A DNA stretch of 64,000 nucleotides from Variovorax paradoxus (GTDB lineage Bacteria; Pseudomonadota; Gammaproteobacteria; Burkholderiales; Burkholderiaceae_C). The notes under the pieces are model-generated. The model did not search any database, was not told the DNA's origin, and worked only from the letters and a program-made list of their open reading frames with translations. The stretch lies in NCBI RefSeq assembly GCF_902712855.1, contig NZ_LR743508.1, positions 62,001 to 126,000 of the forward strand, given 5' to 3'. The translations under genes were made by a program, and so were the position numbers. Shown one piece after another: positions 43,425 through 52,330 of this stretch. Position 1 is the first letter of the stretch; each line of letters opens with the position of its first letter.

Positions 43425-44674
43425 AGCGCCACCAGCGGAATGCCGCCGTCCGCGCCGAGCAGCAGGCGCCCATAGGCTTCTTTGCCGACCTCGGTGGTGA
43501 CATAGGCGTGGCGTCCGGCGATCTCGCTGTCGCGCCACAGCTTGTTCATGAGGTTGGGCTCGGCAAAGGAGCCTGCGCCGTTGGCCGTCATGAGGATGTC
43601 GAAGGCCTCCTTGACGAGCGCGAAGATGTGGCCGGTGTCGTTGCGCACCCGCCCGCGCTGCAGCAGCGACATCACCTCGCCGCGCGCCGCCGCGCCGTCG
43701 ATGTCCTCGCAGGCGCGCTGCATCAGCAGGTAGGCCATGTCGATCTTGATGGCCGCCGATGCGGCGGCGAGCTGGTGCGTGGGCGAGTTCTTCGACTGCG
43801 CATACGTGGTGTAGGCCACGGGCTTGTTCGGCAGGCGCTCCAGCGTGAGGTCCATCATCGCGCGGCCCAGGCCGAGCTGCGCGCCCACCAGCACCAGCGC
43901 CGCCACCGGCACGAACACCATGTTGGCGAGCGGCTCGGTGTCCTGGTGCGGCGTCGCGAACTTCGCCTCCATCAGGTTCGCGAAGGTCTGGATGCGATGG
44001 TCCGGCACGAAGTGGTCGACGACCACGATCGTGTTGCTGCCCGAGCCCTTCATGCCGGTGACGAACCAGGTGTCCTCGATGGTCCAGGCCGTGGCCGGAA
44101 TGAGGCCGAGCGCCGGCGTGAACCCACCGTTGCCGTCCGGCAGGAACAGGCCCAGCGTGCCCCAGTCGGCCGCGAACGAGCCCGACGCGTAGCCCCAGCG
44201 TCCGCTCACCATGTAGCCGCCTTCGACACGCTCGGCCTTGCTGCCGGGCGTGAAGATGCCGCAGCACCTGGCGTTCGGGTTGGCGCCGAAGACTTCGTCC
44301 TGCGCCTGCTGCGAATAGGTGGTGGCGAACCAGGTGCACACGTTCAGCAGGGCCACGGCCCACGAGGTCGAGCCGTCGCCGCGGCCCACTTCGGCCACGG
44401 TCTCCATCATCGTGCGCAGGTTGGTGCCCAGGCCGCCATAGCGCTTGGGCACCAGCAGCCTGAACAGGCCCGCCTCCTCGAGGGCCTTCATCACCTCGGG
44501 CACGACCTGGCGCTCTTCGGAGGTGCGGGCGGCGTGTTCGCGGATCAGCGGCACGAGCCGCGTGGCGCGTTCGATGATCTCGCGGTTCGGCTTGACCCAT
44601 TCGTCGACCTGCACGGCCGGCGGCCTGCGGGGCGTGAGACGGGTGACGACGGAAGCTGTTGCGGTGGGGGACAT
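43421..44674 (-). CDS. Group D flavin-dependent monooxygenase (acyl-CoA dehydrogenase fold)
   Basis: A 417-aa oxygenase component of the HpaB/HsaA/DszC-like acyl-CoA dehydrogenase fold. It has the N-terminal helical domain (EERQVVPEVMKALEEAGLFRLLVPKRYGG), the beta domain with VEGGYMVSGRWGYASGSFAADWG, VTGMKGSGSNTIVVVDHFVPDHR, and the C-terminal bundle. It would hydroxylate an aromatic or sulfur substrate with FMNH2/FADH2 and O2. It overlaps the reductase gene by GTGA and is divergent from a TetR gene, the usual arrangement for an inducible degradation pathway. Substrate unknown. Confidence 0.88.
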   Translation of the reverse strand: MSPTATASVVTRLTPRRPPAVQVDEWVKPNREIIERATRLVPLIREHAARTSEERQVVPEVMKALEEAGLFRLLVPKRYGGLGTNLRTMMETVAEVGRGDGSTSWAVALLNVCTWFATTYSQQAQDEVFGANPNARCCGIFTPGSKAERVEGGYMVSGRWGYASGSFAADWGTLGLFLPDGNGGFTPALGLIPATAWTIEDTWFVTGMKGSGSNTIVVVDHFVPDHRIQTFANLMEAKFATPHQDTEPLANMVFVPVAALVLVGAQLGLGRAMMDLTLERLPNKPVAYTTYAQSKNSPTHQLAAASAAIKIDMAYLLMQRACEDIDGAAARGEVMSLLQRGRVRNDTGHIFALVKEAFDILMTANGAGSFAEPNLMNKLWRDSEIAGRHAYVTTEVGKEAYGRLLLGADGGIPLVAL

Positions 44675-44735
44675 GGGATTTCCTCGAATGACGATGGATG
44701 GGGCCGGCAGGGCCGAAGCCCTGTGGGGCCGGTTG

Positions 44736-44753
44736 CATCGATGCGCATCGATG
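44736..44753. promoter_or_regulatory. 18-bp perfect palindrome, candidate TetR operator
   Basis: CATCGATG-CG-CATCGATG lies in the 217-base region between the divergent monooxygenase and TetR starts, 62 bases upstream of the monooxygenase ATG. Size, symmetry and position fit a TetR-family operator. Binding is inferred. Confidence 0.55.
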
Positions 44754-44809
44754 GAAGAAATTTAGCGCCGGCCCGCAACGCCAGCCACATCCCATTCCCT
44801 ACCTGCCAA

Positions 44810-44822
44810 TGACGAAACGTCA
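44810..44822. promoter_or_regulatory. Short palindrome TGACG-N3-CGTCA
   Basis: A perfect 5-bp inverted repeat closer to the TetR start. Could be a second operator half or unrelated; support is positional only. Confidence 0.3.
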
Positions 44823-44891
44823 GCTTGAGGAGGCGCATGCCTCGTGTTCGCACGCTTGGCGCGCGCCATGGCGAGGTCCTATATTCGCCCG

Positions 44892-45563
44892 ATGGAAGGC
44901 TTCGACCATCGCCCCGATCACCGCCCCGAAGTGGCCGAGAAGCGCCGCGCGCTGATGCGCGCGCGCATCCTCGAAGCCACCGCGCGCGCCTTCACCGGCA
45001 GGGTCAGCGCCACGCCCGGCATCGAGGACATCGCCCGCGCAGCGGACATTTCGCACGGCACGTTCTATCGCTACTTCGAGTCGCTGGACGAAGCCGTGGT
45101 GGCGGCCGGCATCGCGGTCAGCGACGAACTCATGATCGGCATCCTGCCGTTCTACGATTTCCTGAAGGAGCCGTGGCAACGCTTTTCGGTCGGCTTCCGG
45201 CTGTACCTCGTGCGCTCGCTCGAAGACCCGAAGCGCACCGAATTCCTGATCCGCATGGATGTCTGGCCCCATGGTTCGCTGGTCGACAAGTACATGTCCG
45301 CCGACCTGCAGAAAGGGCTCGACGAGGGCCAGTTCGAGATCGACAACGTCGAGGCCGCAACGGATTTTCTGAAGGGTGCCTCCGCCGGCACGATCCAGGC
45401 CGTGCGCCGTGGCGTGGCCGAGCCGGAGCGCTACATCGATGCGGCGGTGGGCATGGGCTTGCGCAGCCTCGGCTGCGACGTCGAGGCTTGCCGCAAGGGC
45501 GTGCAGTTTTCGCGTGCCCATGTGGCGCAGCTGCCTGCGCGACGGCCCTTCTCAGAGACCTGA
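44892..45563 (+). CDS. TetR family regulator
   Basis: A 223-aa repressor-type regulator. The DNA-binding domain covers about residues 15-62, with RARILEATARAFTGRVSATPGIEDIARAADISHGTFYRYFES, where the YRYF segment marks the recognition helix end. The ligand domain has no family hallmark. The start is uncertain: ATG at 44892 gives a normal length, but a GTG at 44844 lies eleven bases after a strong AGGAGG. It is divergent from the two-component monooxygenase operon, which it probably represses until a substrate appears. Confidence 0.9.
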   Translation: MEGFDHRPDHRPEVAEKRRALMRARILEATARAFTGRVSATPGIEDIARAADISHGTFYRYFESLDEAVVAAGIAVSDELMIGILPFYDFLKEPWQRFSVGFRLYLVRSLEDPKRTEFLIRMDVWPHGSLVDKYMSADLQKGLDEGQFEIDNVEAATDFLKGASAGTIQAVRRGVAEPERYIDAAVGMGLRSLGCDVEACRKGVQFSRAHVAQLPARRPFSET

Positions 45564-45684
45564 GGGTCGCGGCATGCCCTTGACGAATCCGTTGCTGGAG
45601 GTCGGAGCCCGGCATCCAATGGCCGGTTGGAGCCGCACGGGAATGCGGTCGCCCGACCGGATTTCGACGGGCTGCTCCCTGCCG

Positions 45685-45930
45685 TCATGAGAAGGTCAAG
45701 TCCAAGCCAAGCATCCTGACGAGGCCGAAGGTGAGCAGCGAGAGGCCCAGAAGCAGCAGCAGGAAGACGGCGGCCACCTTGCCGCTCGCGCGCAGCACCG
45801 CGTTCTGCTTCTCCTTCCCTTCCTTCCCCTTCTTCCCTTTTTCATAGTGCCACTTGATGGCGAAGAACATGCCCGTGCCGAACACGAGGACCTTGAACGT
45901 GACGAAGACTACAGGGACCCAATCCATCAT
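45685..45930 (-). CDS. Small two-helix membrane protein with charged loop
   Basis: An 81-aa protein with a first helix at residues 4-25, a lysine/glutamate-rich loop (KGKKGKEGKEKQ) and a second helix at about 50-73. Tandem ATG codons mark the start at 45930. The hairpin topology places the charged loop on one side of the membrane. No known function; it stands alone. Confidence 0.68.
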   Translation of the reverse strand: MMDWVPVVFVTFKVLVFGTGMFFAIKWHYEKGKKGKEGKEKQNAVLRASGKVAAVFLLLLLGLSLLTFGLVRMLGLDLTFS

Positions 45931-46151
45931 TTGATTATTCTCAGGCTAGTGCTTGACGCTGTCCGTGGTGAGGACCACGGGTCTGCCATCGAGCTGAAGC
46001 GGTCACCGCCGACAGAGCAGCGGCTGACCGGTTGCGACGACTGTAGTCGGTCGCACCGGCGTCGCGAAAAGGCCCCAAGGTCGCGTTCCTGTCGGGCACA
46101 GCGCGCCATCGCGCGGCCTTGCTTCGCCATGGCGAAAGGCAGGTCGATGCA

Positions 46152-47099
46152 TCACTCGCCATCCACCCTGGGCCTCGAGTCGAAAGGCGCAAACACCGCC
46201 ACGGCCCAGTCTGCGAACGCCCGGATCTTGGCACTCAGCTGCCGATTGCTCGGGTACACCAGCCGTATGGTGTGAGCAGGCCGGCTCCAGTCCGGCAATA
46301 TCTCCACCAGGCTGCCATCACCAAGAAACGGCGCCACCGCAAAGCGGAAGGTCTGTCCCACCCCCAGCCCGTGAAGCAGCGCGTTGACGTGCGCCGTGCT
46401 CTCGTTGAACGACGTGCCATCGCCTGGCTTGACCGCGACCCGCTCCCCGTGCCGGTTGAATTCGAGCGAGAAGGCGCGGCCGGTCAATGACGAGAAGTAG
46501 CCGGAAATCGTGTGCCGGCCCCCCTGCCCTTCGCCGGTCACGGACAGCAGGTCGTCAGGGTGCTCCGGGATGCCTCTCGCGGCGATGTAGGCGCTCGATG
46601 CACACGTCACCCATTCCAGATGCGCAAGATGCCGGGCCACCATGGATGAATCAGGCATCTCGCCACCCCTGATCGCGCAGTCGACGCCTTCGCCGATCAG
46701 GTCGGCCGGCCGGTCGCTCACCCCGAGTTCCAGCTGAAGGTCCGGGTAAAGATCGCGGAAATGCCCCAGGGCCGGAATGAGGATGCGATTGGCCAGCACC
46801 GAGCCGACATCCACCCGCAGCCGCCCTCGCAGTTGCGATCGGGCTCCGCTGGCCAGCTGGTCCATGTCTTCCAGCTCGGCAATGAGCCGCTTCGCGCGCT
46901 CGTAGTAGGCAGACCCGTCGGCCGTGACGCTGACCTTTCTCGTGGTGCGCTGGAGCAGTCGCACGCCGAGGTGATGCTCCAGGTCCTGGATGAGCTTCGT
47001 CACTGTCGGACGCGGGACGTTCATCGCGTCCGCGGCGCGAGAAAAGGCGTTGGTCTCGGCGATGCGAACGAAGACCTTCAGGGCCAGCAGTTGATCCAC
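46152..47099 (-). CDS. LysR family regulator (divergent from SDR)
   Basis: A 315-aa LysR protein of the CrgA-like subgroup, with helix-turn-helix FVRIAETNAFSRAADAMNVPRPTVTKLIQDLE and the following GVRLLQRTTRKVSVTADG. The effector domain starts near residue 90 (GRLRVDVGSVLANRILIP). The GTG at 47099 has GAGGTT at good spacing. It faces the SDR-NTF2 gene pair across 110 bases that hold a separated inverted repeat, so it likely controls them. Confidence 0.93.
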   Translation of the reverse strand: MDQLLALKVFVRIAETNAFSRAADAMNVPRPTVTKLIQDLEHHLGVRLLQRTTRKVSVTADGSAYYERAKRLIAELEDMDQLASGARSQLRGRLRVDVGSVLANRILIPALGHFRDLYPDLQLELGVSDRPADLIGEGVDCAIRGGEMPDSSMVARHLAHLEWVTCASSAYIAARGIPEHPDDLLSVTGEGQGGRHTISGYFSSLTGRAFSLEFNRHGERVAVKPGDGTSFNESTAHVNALLHGLGVGQTFRFAVAPFLGDGSLVEILPDWSRPAHTIRLVYPSNRQLSAKIRAFADWAVAVFAPFDSRPRVDGE

Positions 47100-47113
47100 G
47101 GCGCAACCTCATT

Positions 47114-47169
47114 GTTCATGTACAGGAATTATGTTCTAGCTGATTCGCTGTTTATTCACATGCATGAAC
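47114..47169. promoter_or_regulatory. Separated inverted repeat between LysR and SDR genes
   Basis: GTTCATG at 47114-47120 and CATGAAC at 47163-47169 are exact inverted copies about 40 bases apart in the AT-richer promoter region. They could be two half-sites for the LysR tetramer. Weak, position-based support. Confidence 0.35.
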
Positions 47170-47209
47170 GGCTTAACCTTGAGGCATCGAAACACCTCAG
47201 GAGAAAGAA

Positions 47210-47974
47210 ATGGCTCAGAAGCTCGCAGGCAAAGTTGCCGTTGTCACCGGCGCAACCACCGGTATCGGCTTTGCAGCAGCAAAGGCATTTGCCGCGGAAG
47301 GCGCCACCGTCTACATCACGGGCCGCCGCAAGGCCGAGCTGGACGCTGCCGTGGCGGCCATCGGATTCGCAGCAATCGGCGTGCAGGCCGACTCCAGCAA
47401 GCTGGGCGACCTCGATCGGCTGTATGCCCAGGTCGAGGCCGAACAGGGACGCCTGGACGTTCTCTACGCCAACGCGGGCGGCGGCGGCATGCTGCCTCTG
47501 GGCAGCATCACCGAAGAACACTTCGACGAAACCTTCGATCGCAATGTGAAGGGCGTCGTGTTCACCGTGCAGAAGGCGCTGCCGCTGCTGGACAAGGCCA
47601 AGGCCGGCGCCTCGGTCATTCTTGCCGGCTCCACGACCAGCGTGCTCGGCACCGCCAACTTCAGCATCTACAGCGCGACCAAGGCCGCGGTGCGCAACCT
47701 GGCGCGCAGCTGGATCCTCGACCTCAAGGGCCGCGCAATCCGCGTCAACACGCTGTCGCCCGGTCCCGTTCACACGCCGGGCCTGGTGGAGCTCGCCGGA
47801 CCGGATGCAGAGCAGCAGAAGGGTTTGCTCGACTACCTCACGACCCAGGTGCCGCTGGGCCGCATGGGGCAGCCCGAGGACATCGCCAAGGCTGCGGTCT
47901 TCCTGGCTTCGGACGACTCGGCTTTCGTCAACGGTGTGGAGCTGTTCGCCGACGGCGGGCAGGCCCAGGTCTGA
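47210..47974 (+). CDS. Short-chain dehydrogenase/reductase
   Basis: A 254-aa classical SDR oxidoreductase. It shows the coenzyme motif TGATTGIG, an Arg-rich loop TGRRKAEL after the second strand (suggesting NADP preference), YANAGGGG in place of NNAG, the catalytic serine region ILAGSTTS and YSATK. CAGGAGA precedes the ATG. The closest general pattern is the glucose-1-dehydrogenase-like SDRs, but the substrate is not evident. The NTF2-like gene follows after 22 bases and should be cotranscribed. Confidence 0.93.
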   Translation: MAQKLAGKVAVVTGATTGIGFAAAKAFAAEGATVYITGRRKAELDAAVAAIGFAAIGVQADSSKLGDLDRLYAQVEAEQGRLDVLYANAGGGGMLPLGSITEEHFDETFDRNVKGVVFTVQKALPLLDKAKAGASVILAGSTTSVLGTANFSIYSATKAAVRNLARSWILDLKGRAIRVNTLSPGPVHTPGLVELAGPDAEQQKGLLDYLTTQVPLGRMGQPEDIAKAAVFLASDDSAFVNGVELFADGGQAQV

Positions 47975-47996
47975 ACCCGCAGCCGGAGAGCACACC

Positions 47997-48377
47997 ATGA
48001 AATCCGCACCCGAACTGCTGCGCGCCTACCTCGAGAACATCCGCTCGCCGGAGACTGCTGCCGGCCTGTTCGCACCGGACGGTGTCCTGGAACTGCCCTG
48101 GATTCAGGTCCGCGCGCAAGGGCCGGAAGCGATCCGCAACCTTGTGTCCGGGCTGCTTGCCAAGGTTCCCGAGTTCGCGTTCAACGACATCCGGTTCTGG
48201 ATCGAGACACCGGACCGGACCTTCGCCGAGTACGACGTGGATGCAACGGTGGCCGCTTCCGGAAAACCCTACCGGCAGACCTACGCGGGCGTGCTGATCG
48301 CCGAGGGCGGGAAGATCAAGCTGCTTCGGGAAGCGTTGAACACGGCAGCGGCGGCGGAGGCTTTCAGTCCCGTGTAG
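47997..48377 (+). CDS. SnoaL/NTF2-like protein
   Basis: A 126-aa protein of the NTF2-like cone fold: N-terminal helix with AYLENIRSPETAAGLFAPDGVLELPW, then GPEAIRNLVSGLL, and two long strands (FAEYDVDATVAASGKPYRQTYAGVLIAEGGKIKLLREALN). Such proteins act as isomerases, lactone hydrolases or ligand binders and often sit beside SDR genes in LysR-controlled pairs, as here. No catalytic Asp/His dyad can be assigned with confidence. Confidence 0.88.
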   Translation: MKSAPELLRAYLENIRSPETAAGLFAPDGVLELPWIQVRAQGPEAIRNLVSGLLAKVPEFAFNDIRFWIETPDRTFAEYDVDATVAASGKPYRQTYAGVLIAEGGKIKLLREALNTAAAAEAFSPV

Positions 48378-48907
48378 CGGCGCCTGCGGTCGGGTCTCTG
48401 CGCTCTTCGGTGCAGGGGCCCGGCGCCGATCTGTCCGATGCCCGGGCCATGGCGCTGGTAGCCGGGCGATTGCTGAAGTTCCGTGCGCGCGACGTTCACA
48501 CCTCCTGCAAGTCGGCACCGCGAGGCCGGGTTATGAAAGGACGTCCCTCATGATTCAGTGATCGGCATCGTCGCAGCGGCCATGGGCGTTGCAGCGCTTA
48601 CCGTCAACGTCCGCCAACTCTCCCGGCGTGCCGGCGTGCCGGCTTGCAAGCGCGCATGCTGGTGCGCCCGACCGTCAAGCGAAACATGGGCGTGTATGCC
48701 TGCCGGACGAAGCCATCGATCGCTCGAAGGCCTGAGTCTGCGCCCGCGCAAGGCCACACCCACCATTCCCGGCCGGCCGGCTTGCCCTTCATCGCGCCTG
48801 CGCCTCTACCTGTTTTCGGGTATTCACGCATCGACGGGCATCACATAGCATCCGCCGCGCTGTTCACTCCCCGCCACCGACGCCGTCACGGCGCAGGTCG
48901 TCTCCGT
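48378..48907. other. Intergenic region before FG-GAP lipoprotein
   Basis: About 530 bases with no recognisable gene. A short rightward frame from GTG 48558 codes an initial hydrophobic segment but then becomes compositionally random, so it was not called. The promoter of the lipoprotein gene should lie near its 3' end. Confidence 0.4.
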
Positions 48908-51037
48908 ATGCGCTCCCGTTCTCCTCGCCTGATGGCCCGTCTCGCGCCGTTCCTGCTGGCCCTCTCGCTGGGCGCCTGCGGCGGAGGTGGCGACTCATCG
49001 GGTGGCAGCTTCCTGGCGTTCCCTCCGGCGCCCCCCGTCTCCTCCACCGGCGCGACGATTGGCGGCACGATCAGCGGTCTGTCGGGCACGGTGGTGCTGC
49101 GCAACAACGGGCAGGACGACCTGCGCGTGTCGGCTAACGGCGAGTTCGTCTTCGCCAGCGCCGTGACGCTCGGCAATCCGTACGCGGTGACGATCGCAGC
49201 CCAACCCGAGGGCCAGACCTGCAGCGTGAGCGCGGGCCAGGGCACGGCCAACGCCGCGGTGAATGACGTGCGGGTGGTTTGCGCCGCGCAGACGCATCCC
49301 GTCGGCGGCACGGTCAGCGGCCTCACCGGCACGCTGGTGCTGCGCAACAACGGCGGCGACGAGCTGAGCGTGACGGCCAATGGTGCCTTCACCTTCGCGC
49401 AGGCCCTGCCGCATGGGGCCGCGTACGACGTGAGCGTGCGCACGCAGCCCCTGGGTCAGTTGTGCACTCTGGCCGGCGCATCCGGCATCGCCAGCGCGCC
49501 GGTCGCCAGCATCACCGCCAGTTGTGCGGCGGACCCCGGCTCCGTTCCGCCCGCCATTCCCACCACGCCCTCGCTGAGCTATGCGCCCAAGGCCTTCCTG
49601 TTCAGCTGGGCGGCCGTATCCGGGGCCACGTACTACCGGCTGGGCGAAGACCCGGCCCACAGCGGCAGCTTCAGCGTGCTGGCCGACAACCTGGCGGCTA
49701 CCACGTACGCGCTGCAGAATCTCGCGCTGGCCGCGCCCCCTGCCGCGTACCGCTATGCGCTTCAGGCCTGCAACGACAGGGGCTGCAGCCCCTGGTCCTT
49801 GCCTGTGCTGCCCGACGCCGCCAAGGCCATCGGCTACGTCAAGCGTCCTGACGGAGCGGCCGTACGCGGCTTCGCGGGCGGCCTGTCGGCCGTTGCCATC
49901 AGCCGCAACGGTTCGCTGATGGCCATCTCCCAGCGCGATGCGGATGCGGTCCATCTCTTCAGCAACGAATCGGGAAGCTGGACGTGGGTGCAGACGCTGG
50001 TGACGCCGGGCTCTGCCCCGTCGAGCCTCAGCCTGTCCGACGAAGGCACGCTGCTGGCGGGAAGCATCCAGGGCAGCGTTCCTGGCGGACAGGTCGAGGT
50101 CTATCGGCGCGGCCCCTCGGGGTGGACGCATGAGCAGACCTGGCTCTCGCCTGCGCCGCAGAACCTCGGTTTCTTCGGCGATGGCGTGAGCATTTCCAGC
50201 GACGGCACGGTCGCCGCCATCGGCGAATACTTCGTTGGCCCGGGCAAGTTCCATGTCTTCCGGAAAACCTCGGGAACCTGGGCGCTGGAGGAAAGCATCG
50301 ATGCACCGAACGGACAGGGCGGATCGCTGTTCGGCGGCTCCGCCACCATCTCGGGCGACGGCTCGACCATTGCCGTGGGTGCGCAGTCCGAGAGCGTGGG
50401 CGGCATCTCCGATGCTGGCGCTGCCTACGTCTATGTACGGGACGCAGGCGCGTGGGCGCTCGGCAGCCGCCTGGCGCCGCCCGGGTCGGCCGGCGCGGCG
50501 CATTTCGGCACCTCGCTCGCCCTGTCGTACGACGGCAGTGTCCTGGCGGTCGGGGCGCGCAACGAGGACGAAGCCGGCGCCGTCCGTGCCGGCGCGCTGT
50601 ACGTGTACCGCCGCGGCAGCATCGGCAGCGGCCACGCGATGGAGCAGCGGCTCGTCGCGCCCCAGCCCGCGCTGAACACCGCTTTCGGCGGCTACGGCGT
50701 GGCCCTCACACGCGACGGCACGATGCTCGCCGTCGGCGCCATCGGAGACCAGGCCACTTCTGCCGGCGTCGGTGGCGACATGACGCCGGGCAGCGTAGCG
50801 GTCGGCGCGGTCTTCCTCTACGACAGGTCTTCTTCCTCCGGATGGCAACGCAGGCCCGCCATGGTCAAGGCCACCAACCCCGACGCGAACGACCTCTTCG
50901 GCTACGCACTCGCAATGTCGGGCGACGGACGCACGCTCGCGGTCTCGGCGCCCAACGAAGCGGGCAGCGCCACCGGCATCGACGGAGACGCTTCCGACAA
51001 CTCGGCGCCCTTCAGCGGCGCGGTGTACCTGTACTAG
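48908..51037 (+). CDS. Lipoprotein with Ig-like repeats and FG-GAP beta-propeller
   Basis: A 709-aa surface lipoprotein. The signal ends at Cys24 (LSLGAC) followed by a glycine/serine linker. Two similar 75-residue modules follow (GGTISGLSGTVVLRNNG and GGTVSGLTGTLVLRNNG, each ending with a Cys-containing strand), then a fibronectin-III-like stretch near 210-300. The C-terminal 400 residues carry FG-GAP/integrin-type repeats (VAISRNGSLMAIS, ISSDGTVAAIG, ISGDGSTIAVGA, LSYDGSVLAVGA, LTRDGTMLAVGA, MSGDGRTLAVSA), forming a seven-blade-type propeller. Probable adhesion or binding role. It converges on the mesD gene. Confidence 0.85.
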   Translation: MRSRSPRLMARLAPFLLALSLGACGGGGDSSGGSFLAFPPAPPVSSTGATIGGTISGLSGTVVLRNNGQDDLRVSANGEFVFASAVTLGNPYAVTIAAQPEGQTCSVSAGQGTANAAVNDVRVVCAAQTHPVGGTVSGLTGTLVLRNNGGDELSVTANGAFTFAQALPHGAAYDVSVRTQPLGQLCTLAGASGIASAPVASITASCAADPGSVPPAIPTTPSLSYAPKAFLFSWAAVSGATYYRLGEDPAHSGSFSVLADNLAATTYALQNLALAAPPAAYRYALQACNDRGCSPWSLPVLPDAAKAIGYVKRPDGAAVRGFAGGLSAVAISRNGSLMAISQRDADAVHLFSNESGSWTWVQTLVTPGSAPSSLSLSDEGTLLAGSIQGSVPGGQVEVYRRGPSGWTHEQTWLSPAPQNLGFFGDGVSISSDGTVAAIGEYFVGPGKFHVFRKTSGTWALEESIDAPNGQGGSLFGGSATISGDGSTIAVGAQSESVGGISDAGAAYVYVRDAGAWALGSRLAPPGSAGAAHFGTSLALSYDGSVLAVGARNEDEAGAVRAGALYVYRRGSIGSGHAMEQRLVAPQPALNTAFGGYGVALTRDGTMLAVGAIGDQATSAGVGGDMTPGSVAVGAVFLYDRSSSSGWQRRPAMVKATNPDANDLFGYALAMSGDGRTLAVSAPNEAGSATGIDGDASDNSAPFSGAVYLY

Positions 51038-51184
51038 AGCGAACAGATACTCAAGAGGCCTGCCGGAACGGCGAAGCCTGGTGCAATCATTCGGCAGCTT
51101 GCTGTCGAGGCGCGGATCGAGCGTCGCGAGCCCGCGCGCTCCGTGCAGCAGCTGCGGGCCGCCCCTTGGACGACCGTGTGCGCA

Positions 51185-52210
51185 TCACGCGGCCGCGAAG
51201 CGCTCCCTGGCCAGCTTCGTGCCCGCCGCCAGCGCTTCCAGCTTGCGCCACGCCACGTCGCGGCCCATCGGCGCCAGGCCGCAATTCGTGCATGGGAACA
51301 GCCGCTCCTTCGGCACGAACTCCAGCGCCCGGCCGATGGTGTCTGCCACTTCCTCGGGTGTCTCGACCACGTCGCTGGCCACATCGATCACGCCGACCAT
51401 CACGTCCTTGCCGGCCAGCAGCTTCATCAGGTCGGGCGGCACGTGGGAGTGGATGCATTCCAGGCTCACCTGGTCGATGCGGCTGCGGGCCAGCGCGGGG
51501 AACACCGTCTCGTACTGGCGCCATTCGTCGCCCAGCGTGCTCTTCCAGTCCGTGTTGGCCTTGATGCCGTAGCCGTAGCAGATGTGCACCGCCGTCGTGC
51601 AGGTCAGGCCCTGCGCCGCGCGCTCGAGCGCCTGCACGCCCCAGTCGGCGGCATCCTTCATGTAGACATTGAAGGCGGGCTCGTCGAACTGGATGATGTC
51701 CACGCCGTCGGCCTGCAGCGCGAGCGCTTCCTGGTTGAGCAGTTCAGCGAACGCGAACGCCATCTTCACCTTGTCGCCATAGAAGCGATCTGCCACGGTA
51801 TCCACGATGGTCATCGGGCCGGGCAAGGTGAACTTCAGCTTCTTCTTCGTGTGGGCGCGTGCCAGCTGCGCCTCGAAGGCATGCACACGGCCCTTCAGGC
51901 GCAGGGCCGACACCACCTGCGGCACCATCGCGTCGTAGCGGTTGTCGCGGATGCCCATCTTCACCTTGTGCTCGAAGTCGATGCCCTCGACCTGCTCGAG
52001 GAAGCCGTGCACGAAATGCTGGCGCGACTGCTCGCCGTCGCACACGATGTCCAGGCCTGCGTCTTCCTGGGCCTTGATCCACAGCAGCGTTGCGTCGGCC
52101 TTGGCCTGGCGAAGCGCATCGCCTTCAGCCCGCCACTGAGGCCAGAGTTTGTTGGTTTCAGCCAGCCAGGCTGGCTTCGGCAGGCTGCCGGCAATGGAGG
52201 TTTCGAACAT
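51185..52210 (-). CDS. mesD: Folate-independent methionine synthase (core MetE, MesD type)
   Basis: A 341-aa protein equal to the C-terminal catalytic half of cobalamin-independent methionine synthase and lacking the N-terminal folate-binding half. Zinc and homocysteine residues are in VHICYGYG (His and Cys), SLECIHSH (Glu) and PCTNCGLAP (Cys). The start at 52210 follows AAAAGGA; a TTG six codons upstream is less likely. MesD proteins make methionine with an unidentified methyl donor and need MesX and oxygen. The MesX gene lies 120 bases upstream and an FMN reductase gene further upstream, supporting this assignment over a 5-methyltetrahydrofolate enzyme. Confidence 0.87.
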   Translation of the reverse strand: MFETSIAGSLPKPAWLAETNKLWPQWRAEGDALRQAKADATLLWIKAQEDAGLDIVCDGEQSRQHFVHGFLEQVEGIDFEHKVKMGIRDNRYDAMVPQVVSALRLKGRVHAFEAQLARAHTKKKLKFTLPGPMTIVDTVADRFYGDKVKMAFAFAELLNQEALALQADGVDIIQFDEPAFNVYMKDAADWGVQALERAAQGLTCTTAVHICYGYGIKANTDWKSTLGDEWRQYETVFPALARSRIDQVSLECIHSHVPPDLMKLLAGKDVMVGVIDVASDVVETPEEVADTIGRALEFVPKERLFPCTNCGLAPMGRDVAWRKLEALAAGTKLARERFAAA

Positions 52211-52330
52211 CTGCGGATTCCTTTTCAAGCAAAGATGGATATGGCGAGCGGCCTCCGGGAACGTGTTCCCCGAACAGCCAATGAATGATGCGTGATGCGG
52301 GGCGCGACGTCAGCAGCGCCGATGCGAATG

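Noticed and set aside
48558..48848. A 96-codon frame with a hydrophobic start before the FG-GAP gene
   Set aside because: Only the first 17 residues look protein-like; no ribosome site and no family.
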